From contig NC_135718.1 in the NCBI RefSeq assembly GCF_964656455.1, positions 54,775,008 through 54,839,007 of the forward strand: a stretch of DNA of 64,000 nt, in the 5' to 3' direction. Below, in pieces: positions 54,621 to 64,000 of the stretch; position 1 is the stretch's first letter, and every line of letters begins with the position of its first letter. The notes below the pieces were generated by a model. That model worked only from the letters and a program-made list of their open reading frames with translations, was not told the DNA's origin and ran no database searches. A program made the position numbers and the translations under genes. The DNA is from Halichoerus grypus (Eukaryota; Chordata; Mammalia; Carnivora; Phocidae).

Positions 54621-55414
54621 GCCACACCCCCTCCCAGACTCCGGCTTCCCGGGAGATCCGCGGGCCAGGGCTTCCTTCACTCCTCTCTGCTTTTTTAAAG
54701 CCCCGCCGTGCCTTGGCGGGACCCAGAGGAGCATCGGAGCCTGAATAAATGCCTCAGTGTGCTGTGCAACCTGAGCTGGGCGATTGCCCTGTCTGGGCCT
54801 CAGCCACTCCAGTGTCCACGGGCACAGAGCCGACTGTCCGCTCAGTCCTGGGCTCCTCCCAAGCCCTGGACGCCCCTCAGCCCTGAGGCTTAAAGGGAAG
54901 CGCGAGGCAGAAACTTCGGAAGGGGAGGGGACCCTCTGCCCCCATCCCCTGAGTGCCGGCGGTGACACGCCCAATCCCCGCCCCTTGGGTGCCAGGCTCC
55001 CGGTCCCCACGCCCCGGCAGCCCACGCGGGCCGGTGGCTCGCACGCCCCCGCCGGCGCCCACGTGCCTTCACTCTCTCGCCGCCGCTTCCTCTCCGGGAG
55101 ACCGGCTTTGTTGTGGTTAGCGAGTCACTTCCTCCCTCTCTCCACACTCGGGAAATCCTTCTTCCTCACCTGTCACTACCTGTCTCGCCCCCACTCAGGG
55201 CTGGAGCGGGAGGTGGGGGAGCCGGATCTCCTCAGGAAGGAGGCAGCGCTGGCCAGAGGGCGACGGGCTGGAAGAGGGGCACGCATGCCCCCCCCACACC
55301 CCCCCACCCCCCGTCAGCCCTGGGAATAAATGAGGACAAAAGGAATGGTTGTCGTTTGTGGTTCTCTGATCAGGTCTCCAGCACCTAGGTTTCAAATGCT
55401 TCATTCACCTAGAT

Positions 55415-55495
55415 GAGTTTATGGAAAAAGTACTGTTATTACCCCTACTTTAGTGGGTGGGGAAACTGAGGCCCAGGGAAGACTTGCCTTCCGCT
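55415..55495 (-). repeat. MIR fragment
   Basis: 'tgttattacccctactttag' and 'ggggaaactgaggcccaggg' are antisense MIR wording. Confidence 0.8.
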
Positions 55496-55609
55496 CCAGG
55501 CCTGCCTCTGCCCCACCCAAGATGTGCCAGAAGAAGGGCAGAGGAAGTCCAGGAACCACTGGGGAAGCACTCCTGACCACCTTCAGAGTCCCGCAAAGCG
55601 AGGCTCAGA

Positions 55610-55790
55610 TTGGCTCACAGTCTACGGGCTGTGTGGTGTGGGAAACGTGACATAAGCTCTCTGATCCCCAAGTTCCTCATCCATAAGCTGGTCTGTCCGC
55701 CTTCAAGGAGGTCCTGAGAAGCCAGAGAGCTGGGGTGCCTAATGCCTGGGGCTAGAACGCTGCCCATGGTAGGCTCCATCCTTGGGCGCC
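55610..55790 (+). repeat. MIR
   Basis: 'gggctgtgtggtgtgggaaa', 'tccccaagttcctcatccat' and 'atggtaggctccatccttg' follow MIR order. Confidence 0.65.
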
Positions 55791-55954
55791 ATTCCCTTTC
55801 TTCCTCCTCTTGCCACAACCCCATAATTCACCCCATCCCCTGCCAGATGCCCCACTGATGCCCCTGCCTGCCATCCTGAGGCTGCTGCATTCCTGGGTAC
55901 TGCCCCCCTTGAGGCCGGGGGCTAAAGTAAGCGTGCATGCCCCCGCGCTAGCAT

Positions 55955-56010
55955 GAGCGCGCGCACACACACGCATGCACACGCACACAAATACACACGC
56001 GTGCACACGT
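55955..56010. repeat. CA/CG-rich dinucleotide tract
   Basis: Alternating purine-pyrimidine words (GCGCGCACACACACGCATGC and so on). Confidence 0.75.
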
Positions 56011-56089
56011 GCTTCTCCCCCTCCCTCACTGTCCAGCAGATGCCGGGGGCTGTGTCTGCGTCTATTCCTCTAAGACGGAGCTCCTGGAA

Positions 56090-56190
56090 GACAAAATTCT
56101 GACTCTGACCTGTCTTTTGGTCCCCAGCGCAGTACCAAACTCCTGCATTTGTAGTCACCATGCACACAGTAGGTGTTCTTGTTGAATCAA
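56090..56190 (+). repeat. L2 3' terminal fragment
   Basis: 'gagctcctggaagacaaaat', 'ttggtccccagcgcagtacc' and 'cacagtaggtgttcttgttg' are the last part of L2. Confidence 0.7.
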
Positions 56191-57794
56191 GCAGAAAAGC
56201 CCAGGGTAGAGGTGTCCCCAGGAGAGCCAGCAATCACAGCCCTTCTAGCTCCGACACACAGCCCCAAGGCTCAGCTGGTAGACCCCAGAAGTAAAGGACT
56301 GGAGGCCTCAGGTGTTTCAGGGTCACACCGGACACTCCATCTAGACCACAGTGCCCAGCCTCACCAGCCCACCCCCATCTCCTGAAGTTCTGCCAAGTCC
56401 CTGCTGGTCTTGGGGCTAGGAGTCCCCCCCAACCACAAGAAAGGCTCAGGACCAGACGTGCCCCACCCTGGGCCTGGGAGGGAGAGACAGCTGAATACTG
56501 AGGGAGAGAAGAAGGAAGGGACACAGAGCGGCCCTAAGTATGACCAAGAGAAGACACTCTGCTCTCTCCCTGGCCCGAAGCAGGAGGGAAGAATCCCTTG
56601 TGCCAACTCTTTCAGCCCAAACTGCCCCAGAAGCTTCCTAAGAGATCTGGAAGCTCAGAGCAGAAGCCCAAAAGTCCCTGGGAAGGGATGAATGGTCCCA
56701 GAAGAGGACTTCAAAAACCAGAAGGCTCCGGACCTACACCCACTCTTATGGCACCCCCACCAGCACTATGACCACCCCACATTCGACACGTACATACGGC
56801 GCCCAAGACATCACATCATCATCTAAAGAATGCCGGGGCCCCACGGATGGCCCTGTACAAATGTGTGCACTTGTGTGTGCATACATAGGTGCTTGTGTTC
56901 CTCATGTGTGAGCTCATGTTTGCAGGGATGTGAATAAGGGTAGGCACGTGTGCCCAAGTGTCCAACGGGCGTCAGAGTGGACATACAAGTGAGCATGTGT
57001 GTACACGTGAATATGTGTAGCACACACACAAACCAACCTATCGCAGCCCAAAGCTACACAGAATAGCCAATAACCCCACTACTCACACTTCCAGAATTGT
57101 CTATGGCCTCCACAGCCCCCTCTGCCCAAGCAAGCCAGGGGCTGGTTCTCTTGGAAGAGAACTCCCACGTCCAGTCCCTGCCCAGAAACATAAGCTGCGG
57201 GAACCCCAGTTCCCTCATGGGAACACTAGAGCCAAGAATTATTTCCTTGACAGGCACAAATGACTCGCCGGAAGGCAGAGGAGCTGAGTTCAAACCAGCA
57301 AAGATGAGACTTGACAAAAGATGAGAAACAGGCCCTCCTGCTCTTCTCTGCTTCTTGCTCCCTGCCAAACCCACCACAGGCCGCAGGAGGCTGGGCCCGA
57401 GACAAGGACAGAGTCAGGGCAGGGAGCCGACCTAGCTTTGCTCCCCAGGGCACTGCTTTGGTCGAGACCTGGGACCTACATGGGCCCTCCAGGCTGGGTG
57501 GGTGTCTTGGAGTCTGCGGTCTTTCCCCTGAGCCAGGTAGCCTCTGAGCCTCAGGTGATCACAGCTGCTGAGTCCCAGCCCAGACCATTTCCCACCTGCC
57601 CTGGCTATCTGGGGTCCTGCTGCACCTGTCTGGCCTTCCAGGCCCACTGCCCCATCTCCAGGACCCAGCACCCCTCTTCTGTTCAAGCCCCTCCCATGTA
57701 TGGCCCAGGCCTTATACAGATGCGGGCTCTGAGCAGGGCAGACTTGCCCTGGATCTAGCCTCCGTAACGTTCCCTACCCTAAAAGCCCCCACAT

Positions 57795-57905
57795 TTTTCG
57801 AGTCTCATTTTCCTCGTTTGTAAAATGATGTGAGTGGTTCCTGCCTCCCAGGAGTGTCTGGAGGAATGAAGGGGTGCCTGGCACTCAGCCAGAGCTCACC
57901 GATGG
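57795..57905 (+). repeat. MIR fragment
   Basis: 'tctcattttcctcgtttgta' and 'ggaatgaaggggtgcctggc' are MIR core to 3' end. Confidence 0.7.
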
Positions 57906-57939
57906 CACCTCTTTCTAGCGTTCCTATTAGTGCCACCCG

Positions 57940-58145
57940 AGCTTGCACTCTGACCCAGCCCTGAACCTGCCAGGGCAGAGGGGTTCTTCAAGGCTGAGGT
58001 CACGTTCTACCTCCTCCAGGCAGTCTTCCCTGCTAACAGGATCTCTGTCTGCTCTGGATTCTTTCCCCCTCACCTCTGTGCAGGGCCCTAGACCTGAGCA
58101 GCCCTACCTGGCATGGAACACATGTTCAATAATTGGCATCATACT
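57940..58145 (+). repeat. L2 relic
   Basis: 'ctacctcctccaggcagtct' and 'tggcatggaacacatgttca' with 'ataattggca' are the L2 3' end. Confidence 0.6.
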
Positions 58146-58624
58146 TATCAGCAGGATCATTAATTTTATTGCCTGTACTCTTTCAGGTCTAGGTTCAAGA
58201 ATAACATCTCCCATGACTGAAATTCACACATCGGATTCCAATTTTTGTGACTGAGACTCGAAGTAAGAAATACGTTTTACATTGGGACCACCAGCTACCC
58301 AGAGCCATGAAAATGTGCGTGTGCCACAACAAAATGCTTAGCCTTCTGTGTGTGATGCATTCTGATCCTTTCTAGTCTATCCTGTCCTGTTTCTTTTTGT
58401 TTTTGCCAATTGCGGTACACAAAACTGATTTTACCTATGACCTACAGTGTGAAAATGCTGTCCCCAAAGGCAGGGGGACCTCCCCTCCCTCCCCCGAGTA
58501 CCACTCAGTGCCTAATTGAAGACTGCCCAGGATATATGAGAGGAGGGTCATTCTGTCTCCAGAACATTCCTCAGGAACAACAGAGAGAGTGCTCCATCAG
58601 AAGAAGAGAGGAAAGGGAGAAGAA

Positions 58625-58820
58625 ATCCTGGCTCTTTCATTCAACAAATATTTCATTCATTTATTCATTCAGTCAGTCGCTCAGTCAGTCAGTCAACAAA
58701 CATTTACAGAGCTCCTTCTCTATGCTAAGCCCTGTTGTAGGCTCTGAGCAGGGAATGAGGCAAACAAGGTCCTGCTTTTGTGGGGCTGACATTTTTGTTA
58801 CAGCACAAGCCCAGGACCCA
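58625..58820 (-). repeat. MIR/L2-like antisense fragment with (AGTC)n
   Basis: 'acagagctccttctctatgc' and 'ggggctgacatttttgttac' are common antisense repeat words. A small (CAGT)n tract sits at 58658-58695. Confidence 0.5.
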
Positions 58821-59514
58821 CGCATGTATTGACTTGTCCCTCCCCATTCTGCCCCCACCTCCCTACTCCCATCCTACTCACCAGAATTAGGCCTAGCTCA
58901 GTTTGAGCTGTCCTCTCTCTAAAAGCTAGGGCACTGAAGAGTTAACTTCCTTCTAGTGGGGCGTCCCAGACCACCCAGGGCCAGATACCCCCTGCTCCCA
59001 CACCCAGAGGCCTTCACCACTCTACCCTGTGCTTTGAAGGGCTCCCAGCTGATCAGACCACGCCTGCCCAGGAACCTGGAAGCTGGATCCCGGCAAGACA
59101 GCAAGAGGGTGCAGATCTGAAACCAGCCCCAGCGAAATGCTGAAGGGCCCAGGTCGGTCCAGCTGGGGCAGGGACGCCCCGGAGGAGGACATTGTCCTTC
59201 GGGCTCTGCAGGGCCGTCAGAGTGACAGTGAGGACCCTGTCTCAGGCATCTGAGCTCCGTGTGACCATGTTCTCTAAGTACCTACCATATGCCTGACCCT
59301 GGGCTCGGAGATAAGCAAGATCCCACCCCGCCCTAGGTGCTCACCAACCAGTGGGAGAGGCAGACAAGGGAATTGATCTTTTCCCAGTGCCGTGTTTCGG
59401 CAGAGGGGCGGTGGGACCCGGGTGCTGGGGGAGCAGGGGTGGGGGCACTCAGCATGACCTTCCAGGTCAGGATGCAGTGGGTGCCCTGCCAGGGCCCTGC
59501 CAACTCTAGCCACG

Positions 59515-59720
59515 TACAGAGATTCGTTCCAGTTTCGGCATCAGACAGACCTGAGTTTAAATTCAGTTTCTGCCACTTCTTAGCTGTGTGACCTCTGAGC
59601 CCCTCTGAGCCTCTGTTTCCACATTTATAAAATGGAAATAGTCACATCTACCTCGACAGGGCTTTTTAAAGCTCTTAAAAATGAGTTGTTGGAGAGGAAG
59701 CTCAATACATACTAGTTGTT
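59515..59720 (+). repeat. MIR, nearly complete
   Basis: 'cagacctgagtttaaattca', 'cttagctgtgtgacctctga', 'ccacatttataaaatggaaa' and 'aggaagctcaatacatacta' run in order. Confidence 0.87.
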
Positions 59721-60359
59721 ATGGCTACTAACATCATCAGAAGGTTCCCTCCGAGGCCTTGTTCCTCTGCCTCCCCATCTTCCCTCCTCTGCCTTCCTTA
59801 GCCAGCGCTTGCTTAGTGCCTCCCTAGAACATTCAGCGAATCCCCTGCCCTACTGCTATCAAGAGGGAGCTCTCAGTGGCCTTCTGCTGGGTCTCACTGC
59901 AGAATCCCAGGCCCTGGACACTGGGAATAATGAGGCAGGAGGTGGGGGGGAGCTTGAGAGGGGGTCTGCCAAACCCTGTGGCAGGGAGATCATCCACTCC
60001 TGAATAAACAGGCTGTCACCCCTTCCCTCCCTCCCTCTCTCTCCTTTAAATAACCCAGATCTGTTGCCCAGTTGTCTCCAAGCAACATCACTCAGGCTCC
60101 CAAGGATGCCTCACTCTGACAGAGCCATTTATGAAGATGCTGTAGGGGAGGTGGGGGCAGGGCGGGGGTGAAGGGAGCTACAGAGGCCTGACACAGCGTC
60201 TTCCCAGGACCTCCGAGTGGCAAGCTCCTGGGCCGACCCCTCAGTGGACCAGTGGGCAATGCTTGCTTACCAGATCCTTTCCAGGAGAGACGGAGGCCCC
60301 TAGACTTACAGGGAAGGTCCTCGGCTCCAAGCAGCTCGGGACATGCAGGAGCCAGCCAA

Positions 60360-60480
60360 ATGCCTTGAGAAGATCACTAGCCCTGGCTCAGTCTCCTGGG
60401 CTCTAGTCTCAGTATTAACACTCACTAGCTGTGTCATCCCAGCCCAGTCACTCACCCTGTCTGAGCCTCAAAGAACCTTA
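60360..60480 (+). repeat. MIR fragment
   Basis: 'cactagctgtgtcatcccag' and 'ctcaccctgtctgagcctca' are the MIR core. Confidence 0.7.
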
Positions 60481-60539
60481 GTGCTAGAAGACAGCTTTTT
60501 TTGGGGGGGAGGGCGGCAGGAAAGGGGCACCATCACACC

Positions 60540-61595
60540 TTCCGACAACATCTATCCATGTGACAAGTACTGTACAGACTCTGCTTCAGCAGCTGCACCC
60601 CCAGGAGTTTCCCCTACATTTGTACACGTGCACAGATTGACAACTGGACAAGGGTGCTCACGCTTCGCGGTGGTGAAAGATTGGGATCAAGCAAAATAGT
60701 CTGTGGACAGAGAGCTGAGGGCTAGCTAAACTCTGCAGCATCCAGAAACAGGAAATACCACGCCGGTGTCTTAAAACACGAGGCAGATGTATGTGGGCTG
60801 ATGGGAAAGGATGTCTAGAGCTGGGAGCAGCGTCCACACATGGACATGGACACGGACGGTCAGGGCAGTGTTGTCCGTGACGATGCAGGGCTGGAGTCAG
60901 CATCAGGGCCTGTCTCCAGAGGAATGGGTAAGTCACATGGATTCCAACCATGGAATCTTGGGCAAGTTACACTCAACAGTCCAGGTGTACACACAGAAAT
61001 GGGGAGCGAGCGTGAAAATGCAGTATTCTGGGATAAACTAAGAAACAGAGCTCGATTGGCCACATAATACCATGGATGGAAAGCGACAATGCTTATACAC
61101 AGAACAATATCAGGGTGAGGGTATGTACATTATGTGAAAACATTTGTCAAACTCACTCCCATGGGTGCTTATGAGAAAAAGGAATAAGATGAAGGGAAAA
61201 TAAAGAGAACAACATAAGAGAAAAGCCTCGCGCATATCAATGATGAGAAGGTGCTGTGGGTTCAGGAAAATCATTCACTCAACTCTGCAGAAGTTGGAGG
61301 GGAAGGAGGGAGGGGAGGCAATGGGAGGGAACCAGGGGAATAAAGTATAGGACAGAATCTCTAATATTCTAAGACTCGAGAAGCTGCGCACACACGCACG
61401 CTCACACAAACACACACACTGACTGTCTCTGAAGGACAGGTAAGAAACCAGTAACTTTAGTTGCCTCCAGGAAATCGGGTGGCTGGGGCCTCGGACAGGA
61501 GGGATGCTTTTTGCTGTACACCTTCCCATGGATTTGAATTTTGTTCCACGTAGATATGTTATCTATTTTAAAATAATTTTTAAAAGTGAGCTCAT
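60540..61595 (+). mobile_element. Old L1 3' end
   Basis: 'atgggtaagtcacatggatt', 'acataataccatggatggaa' and the 3' UTR words 'ccatggatttgaattttgtt' and 'gttatctattttaaaataat'. It is very diverged, and the left boundary is uncertain. Confidence 0.55.
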
Positions 61596-61734
61596 AGATT
61601 TGTATACCCACCCTCAGTGTCTACAGGCTACAGAAGATGCTGGGTAGGGGGCTCAGCCCTCGAAGGGGAAATGGGGCCCAAGGAAGGGCAACCGACTGGC
61701 CTTCCACTCACTATCCTTTTGTACAGTAGAATTT

Positions 61735-61960
61735 TTTACCCCGTGCATCTAGGACACGTTCTGATAACTAAGTCATTTTTAGTTTTTATTTTGAACATTT
61801 TATATACGCACCAAAACAGAGACGAGTACACTCGATTCTATGTACCCATCATCCAGATAGGACAACTATCACAATTTTGCCACCCCTGCTCCAACTCCTG
61901 TTGTCTCTTTTTCTCTTTTGCTTTTCTTGCTGGAGGATTTTAAGGCAACCGCTCAACATC
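61735..61960. mobile_element. LINE-like fragment
   Basis: 'ttattttgaacattttatat' and 'tatgtacccatcatccagat' with 'acaattttgccacccctgct' resemble an old LINE internal segment. Family not asserted. Confidence 0.45.
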
Positions 61961-62499
61961 ACACCATTTCACCCCCTGCATCAGGATACAATGGATGTAA
62001 TAAAGGCAGTTTACAGGAACAAAGCCTAAGGGGCGAGTCAGTGCACCCTGCCGGACATGGAAGGATTCCCTGTATGAAATTGCCAAAGGTAGTGGTCCCT
62101 GCCTCCACTTGACTGTTCCCAGAGACCGGGAACTCACTACCTGACCCAGTCTCCTTCTTTGTCTGTGATGGCCTAGAACTAGGCCTCTCAGAAAAGACAG
62201 ACACCACCCCACTCTCCCTTTGCGGTCTTGGAGGCGCCCAACAGTGGGCCTGGGCAGTCAAAGCCACAGGGAAACAGGCCAGCTCATTAGAGGCTGTTCT
62301 TCTCCAAAACAAACTCGGAAGCATAATGGCACACCAAGCATATTCTCAGAAACCGGAGGCCCTTGAAGCTTGGCTGGCTTGGGGGGCCCATCCAGGCACC
62401 CCCCGCAGGCCATCTGAGACAGGCATTCACTGTCCTGGCAGTCAGGGGTAAATCTCGGGCCAGGACTGGATAGTCGTTCCCCGGCATGCCTGTGTGCCC

Positions 62500-62650
62500 A
62501 TTTGAATCACCAGAGAGAAAGGTTCAGCCTCAGACCCTTAGGCTCCACTCCAGTCCTCCTACGCTAGGATCTCCAGGGCCGGAGACTGGGAGAACCCCCT
62601 GGCTGGTTCTAAGGCTGTAGTCACATCTGGTGTTTGGGGAACCACTGGGC
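62500..62650 (+). mobile_element. MER5-like hAT relic
   Basis: 'atttgaatcaccagagagaa', 'gccggagactgggagaaccc' and a terminal 'tttggggaaccactg' that matches the inverted end of MER5-type hAT elements. Confidence 0.6.
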
Positions 62651-62820
62651 CAATAATTCTGAGGCGTTCTTCCAGCTGCAATCGGCCATTCCAACTCTCA
62701 GCCACCTGCCCTTGTGCTAAGATTCCAGCCTCCCCCACCCATCAGCACCGATGCAACACTCCCACCTGCAGCTGATAGGGCGCCGGGTGGTGCCAAGTCC
62801 TCCTCAGAGTGTGCCGGCCA

Positions 62821-63022
62821 GGACGCCTGGGTGGCTCAGTCGGCTAAGCGTCTGCCTTCGGCTCAGGTCATGATCCCAGGGTCCTGGGATCGAGCCCCAC
62901 ATCGGGCTCCCTGCTCCACGGGGAGCCTGCTTCTCCCTCTGCCTGTGCTTGTGCTCTTGTTCTCTCTCTCTTGCTCTCTCTCAAACAGATAAATAAAATC
63001 TTTAAAAAAAAAAAAAAAAAAG
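62821..63022 (+). mobile_element. SINEC, young-looking
   Basis: 'ggacgcctgggtggctcagt' to an 18-base pure A tail. GTGCYGGCCA is duplicated at 62811-62820 and 63023-63032. Confidence 0.94.
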
Positions 63023-63159
63023 GTGCTGGCCAAGGCTCAGAGAAGCACATACAGCCCCTCCACCAAACCCAGGGTGCTTTCTGGAGCTAGACACAGCAGA
63101 TTCAGAGATGGCATCTTGCTCCCTCCTCTGCACCGTCTTCCCTCCTACAGGGAAGGACA

Positions 63160-63380
63160 GACACTGAGCATTCCCTCTGTGTCACAGTCCGTGTGCATTA
63201 ACTCACTGAAGGCTGCCTCCATCCCGATGAGGCAGGAATCATCCTGATCTCCTTTAGCAGATGAGGAAACTGAGGCTCGGGGAGGTAAACTAACCTGCCC
63301 AGGGCACAGAGCTGGTAAGGGGCATAGAGGGGATTCTCACCAGGCAGCCTGACTTCAGAGCTCACCCTTCTCCATCCACA
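63160..63380 (-). repeat. MIR, nearly complete
   Basis: 'cagatgaggaaactgaggct', 'aacctgcccagggcacagag' and 'gctggtaaggggcatagag' run in antisense MIR order. Confidence 0.87.
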
Positions 63381-64000
63381 ACACTTGGCAGCCCCCACAC
63401 TCCAGCAATCTGAGACAGACATCTGAGGTCCCCTCTGGCCTGCCACCCAGAGTGAAGGTGCCACTTTATACTGGATGTCAGTAATGACCCCTGGAAGGCA
63501 GACCGCGAGGCAAAGTTAGCCATGCCAGAGGCTTACTGGGGGAATGCAGGTGAAAGACTGGGTGGAGAGGCAGGGGTAGGAGGGAGAGCATTCAGAGTGC
63601 CCTGCAGGCCTGACACCTGTGGGGGGGGGCGGGGTGCTGCAGGAAGGAGGGTGGGAAGGAAGAGCCCAAGACCTGGCACAGGCCTGAATGCATCGCAGCC
63701 AGGCCGAGGGGGCGGCCAAAGCAAAGGCTACCCAGTAAAGCAGTCCTGCTTCTGCTTCTGGCAAGCGTGGCCCAGCTAGTGCGTCAGCTGGGCTCGGCCA
63801 CGGTCTGGGAGCAGCCCCGGGCGGATGGTGGCCTGCGTGTGAAGGCAGCAGTGGACCCTGAAGGGGTGGCTGCTGGGGGCAGCCAGGTCTCTGGAAGGGA
63901 GCTCAGAGTGCCCCTCTGCAAGGCCGCCACCCCCGGCGGGACCCATGGGTCATGGCTCGCCTGTCCCTTCCAGCACCAGGCAGTGGGCTCCCAGAGGGCA

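Larger units (their letters stand above)
53850..55110 (-). promoter_or_regulatory. PALD1: CpG island, inferred PALD1 promoter
   Basis: CpG dinucleotides are dense from about 53900 to 54460, with a weaker shoulder to about 55100. CpG is rare elsewhere in the window. The core has GC boxes (about 54320-54350), a CCAAT box on the plus strand at 54287-54291 and a TTTAAA at 54357-54362. It lies about 37 kb upstream of exon 2, matching the long first intron remembered for human PALD1, and no other gene is visible for it to serve. The start site is not proven, and antisense transcription is possible. Confidence 0.75.
55111..64000. other. Intergenic DNA upstream of PALD1
   Basis: I found no coding exon in this 8.9 kb. 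It contains MIR, L2, L1 and hAT relics and one SINEC. In human and mouse the next gene on this side is NODAL, divergently oriented (established knowledge). No TGF-beta-type cysteine-knot coding sequence is visible, so NODAL lies further right. The parts 55800-56090, 56200-57060, 57100-57790, 58200-58600, 58850-59500, 59730-60530 and 63400-64000 show nothing I can name. Confidence 0.7.

Noticed and set aside
53351..54625. 424-residue open frame on the minus strand across the CpG island
   Set aside because: Composition is Arg/Gly/Ala/Pro-rich as expected from CpG-rich DNA with few stops. Overlapping frames on both strands are equally open, and no domain is recognisable.
54213..54698. 161-residue plus-strand frame in the CpG island as a divergent gene
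   Set aside because: Low-complexity Ala/Pro/Arg composition, no homology recognised, and no supporting splice pattern.
62821..62900. tRNA-like A and B box sequences in SINE heads
   Set aside because: They belong to tRNA-derived SINEs with poly-A tails and target duplications. There is no intact tRNA cloverleaf gene.
55111..64000. NODAL coding exons
   Set aside because: Expected by synteny, but no TGF-beta prodomain or cysteine-knot sequence is present. The gene should lie beyond the right edge.
1..64000. CRISPR arrays, operons, prophage or other bacterial systems
   Set aside because: Spliced vertebrate gene, SINE, LINE and MIR content and a CpG island show nuclear mammalian DNA. No regularly spaced repeats with unique spacers were seen.

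Overview
This is a mammalian nuclear window, and the tRNA-derived SINEs point to a carnivoran. About 22 CAN-SINE (SINEC) copies share the arctoid-type head and the body wording 'CTGCTTCTCCCTCTCCC'. Neither the dog-lineage nor the cat-lineage SINE body is present, so a bear, seal or mustelid is most likely (inference).

The window holds one protein-coding gene, PALD1 (paladin), on the minus strand. I assembled 17 consecutive coding exons (exons 2-18) from 16961 down to 138. Every junction is GT-AG and every phase is consistent. They give 2262 nt (754 codons) with no internal stop. The last exons (about 102 codons, by comparison with human paladin as I remember it) lie beyond the left edge. The encoded protein is a cytoplasmic, probably N-myristoylated, PTP-like protein with two intact CX5R motifs. 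It is visibly an internal tandem duplication of a unit of about 380 residues.

Layout. 1-16990: compact 3' half of the gene, exons 2-18 with short introns holding an L1 3' end, MIR and L2 relics, two SINEs, two hAT relics and a CA-rich block. 16991 to about 53980: a first intron of about 37 kb without recognisable coding exons, filled with SINEC insertions, old L1 3' ends, MIR and L2 relics and a decayed hAT-Charlie transposase copy. About 53850-55110: a CpG island that must hold the PALD1 promoter and non-coding exon 1; the exact exon is unresolved, with two candidate donors. 55111-64000: upstream intergenic DNA with MIR, L2, L1, hAT and SINE relics. By mammalian synteny it leads toward NODAL, which is not in the window.

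I found no undescribed gene system. The most unusual structures are places where two or three SINEs entered the same target one after another, leaving three or more copies of one target-site duplication; a long (TG)n tract starting a few bases after the exon 2 splice donor; and a SINE whose tail has become a GGAA/GGGA microsatellite. The paralogous halves of PALD1 share protein sequence but not the intron positions I checked.
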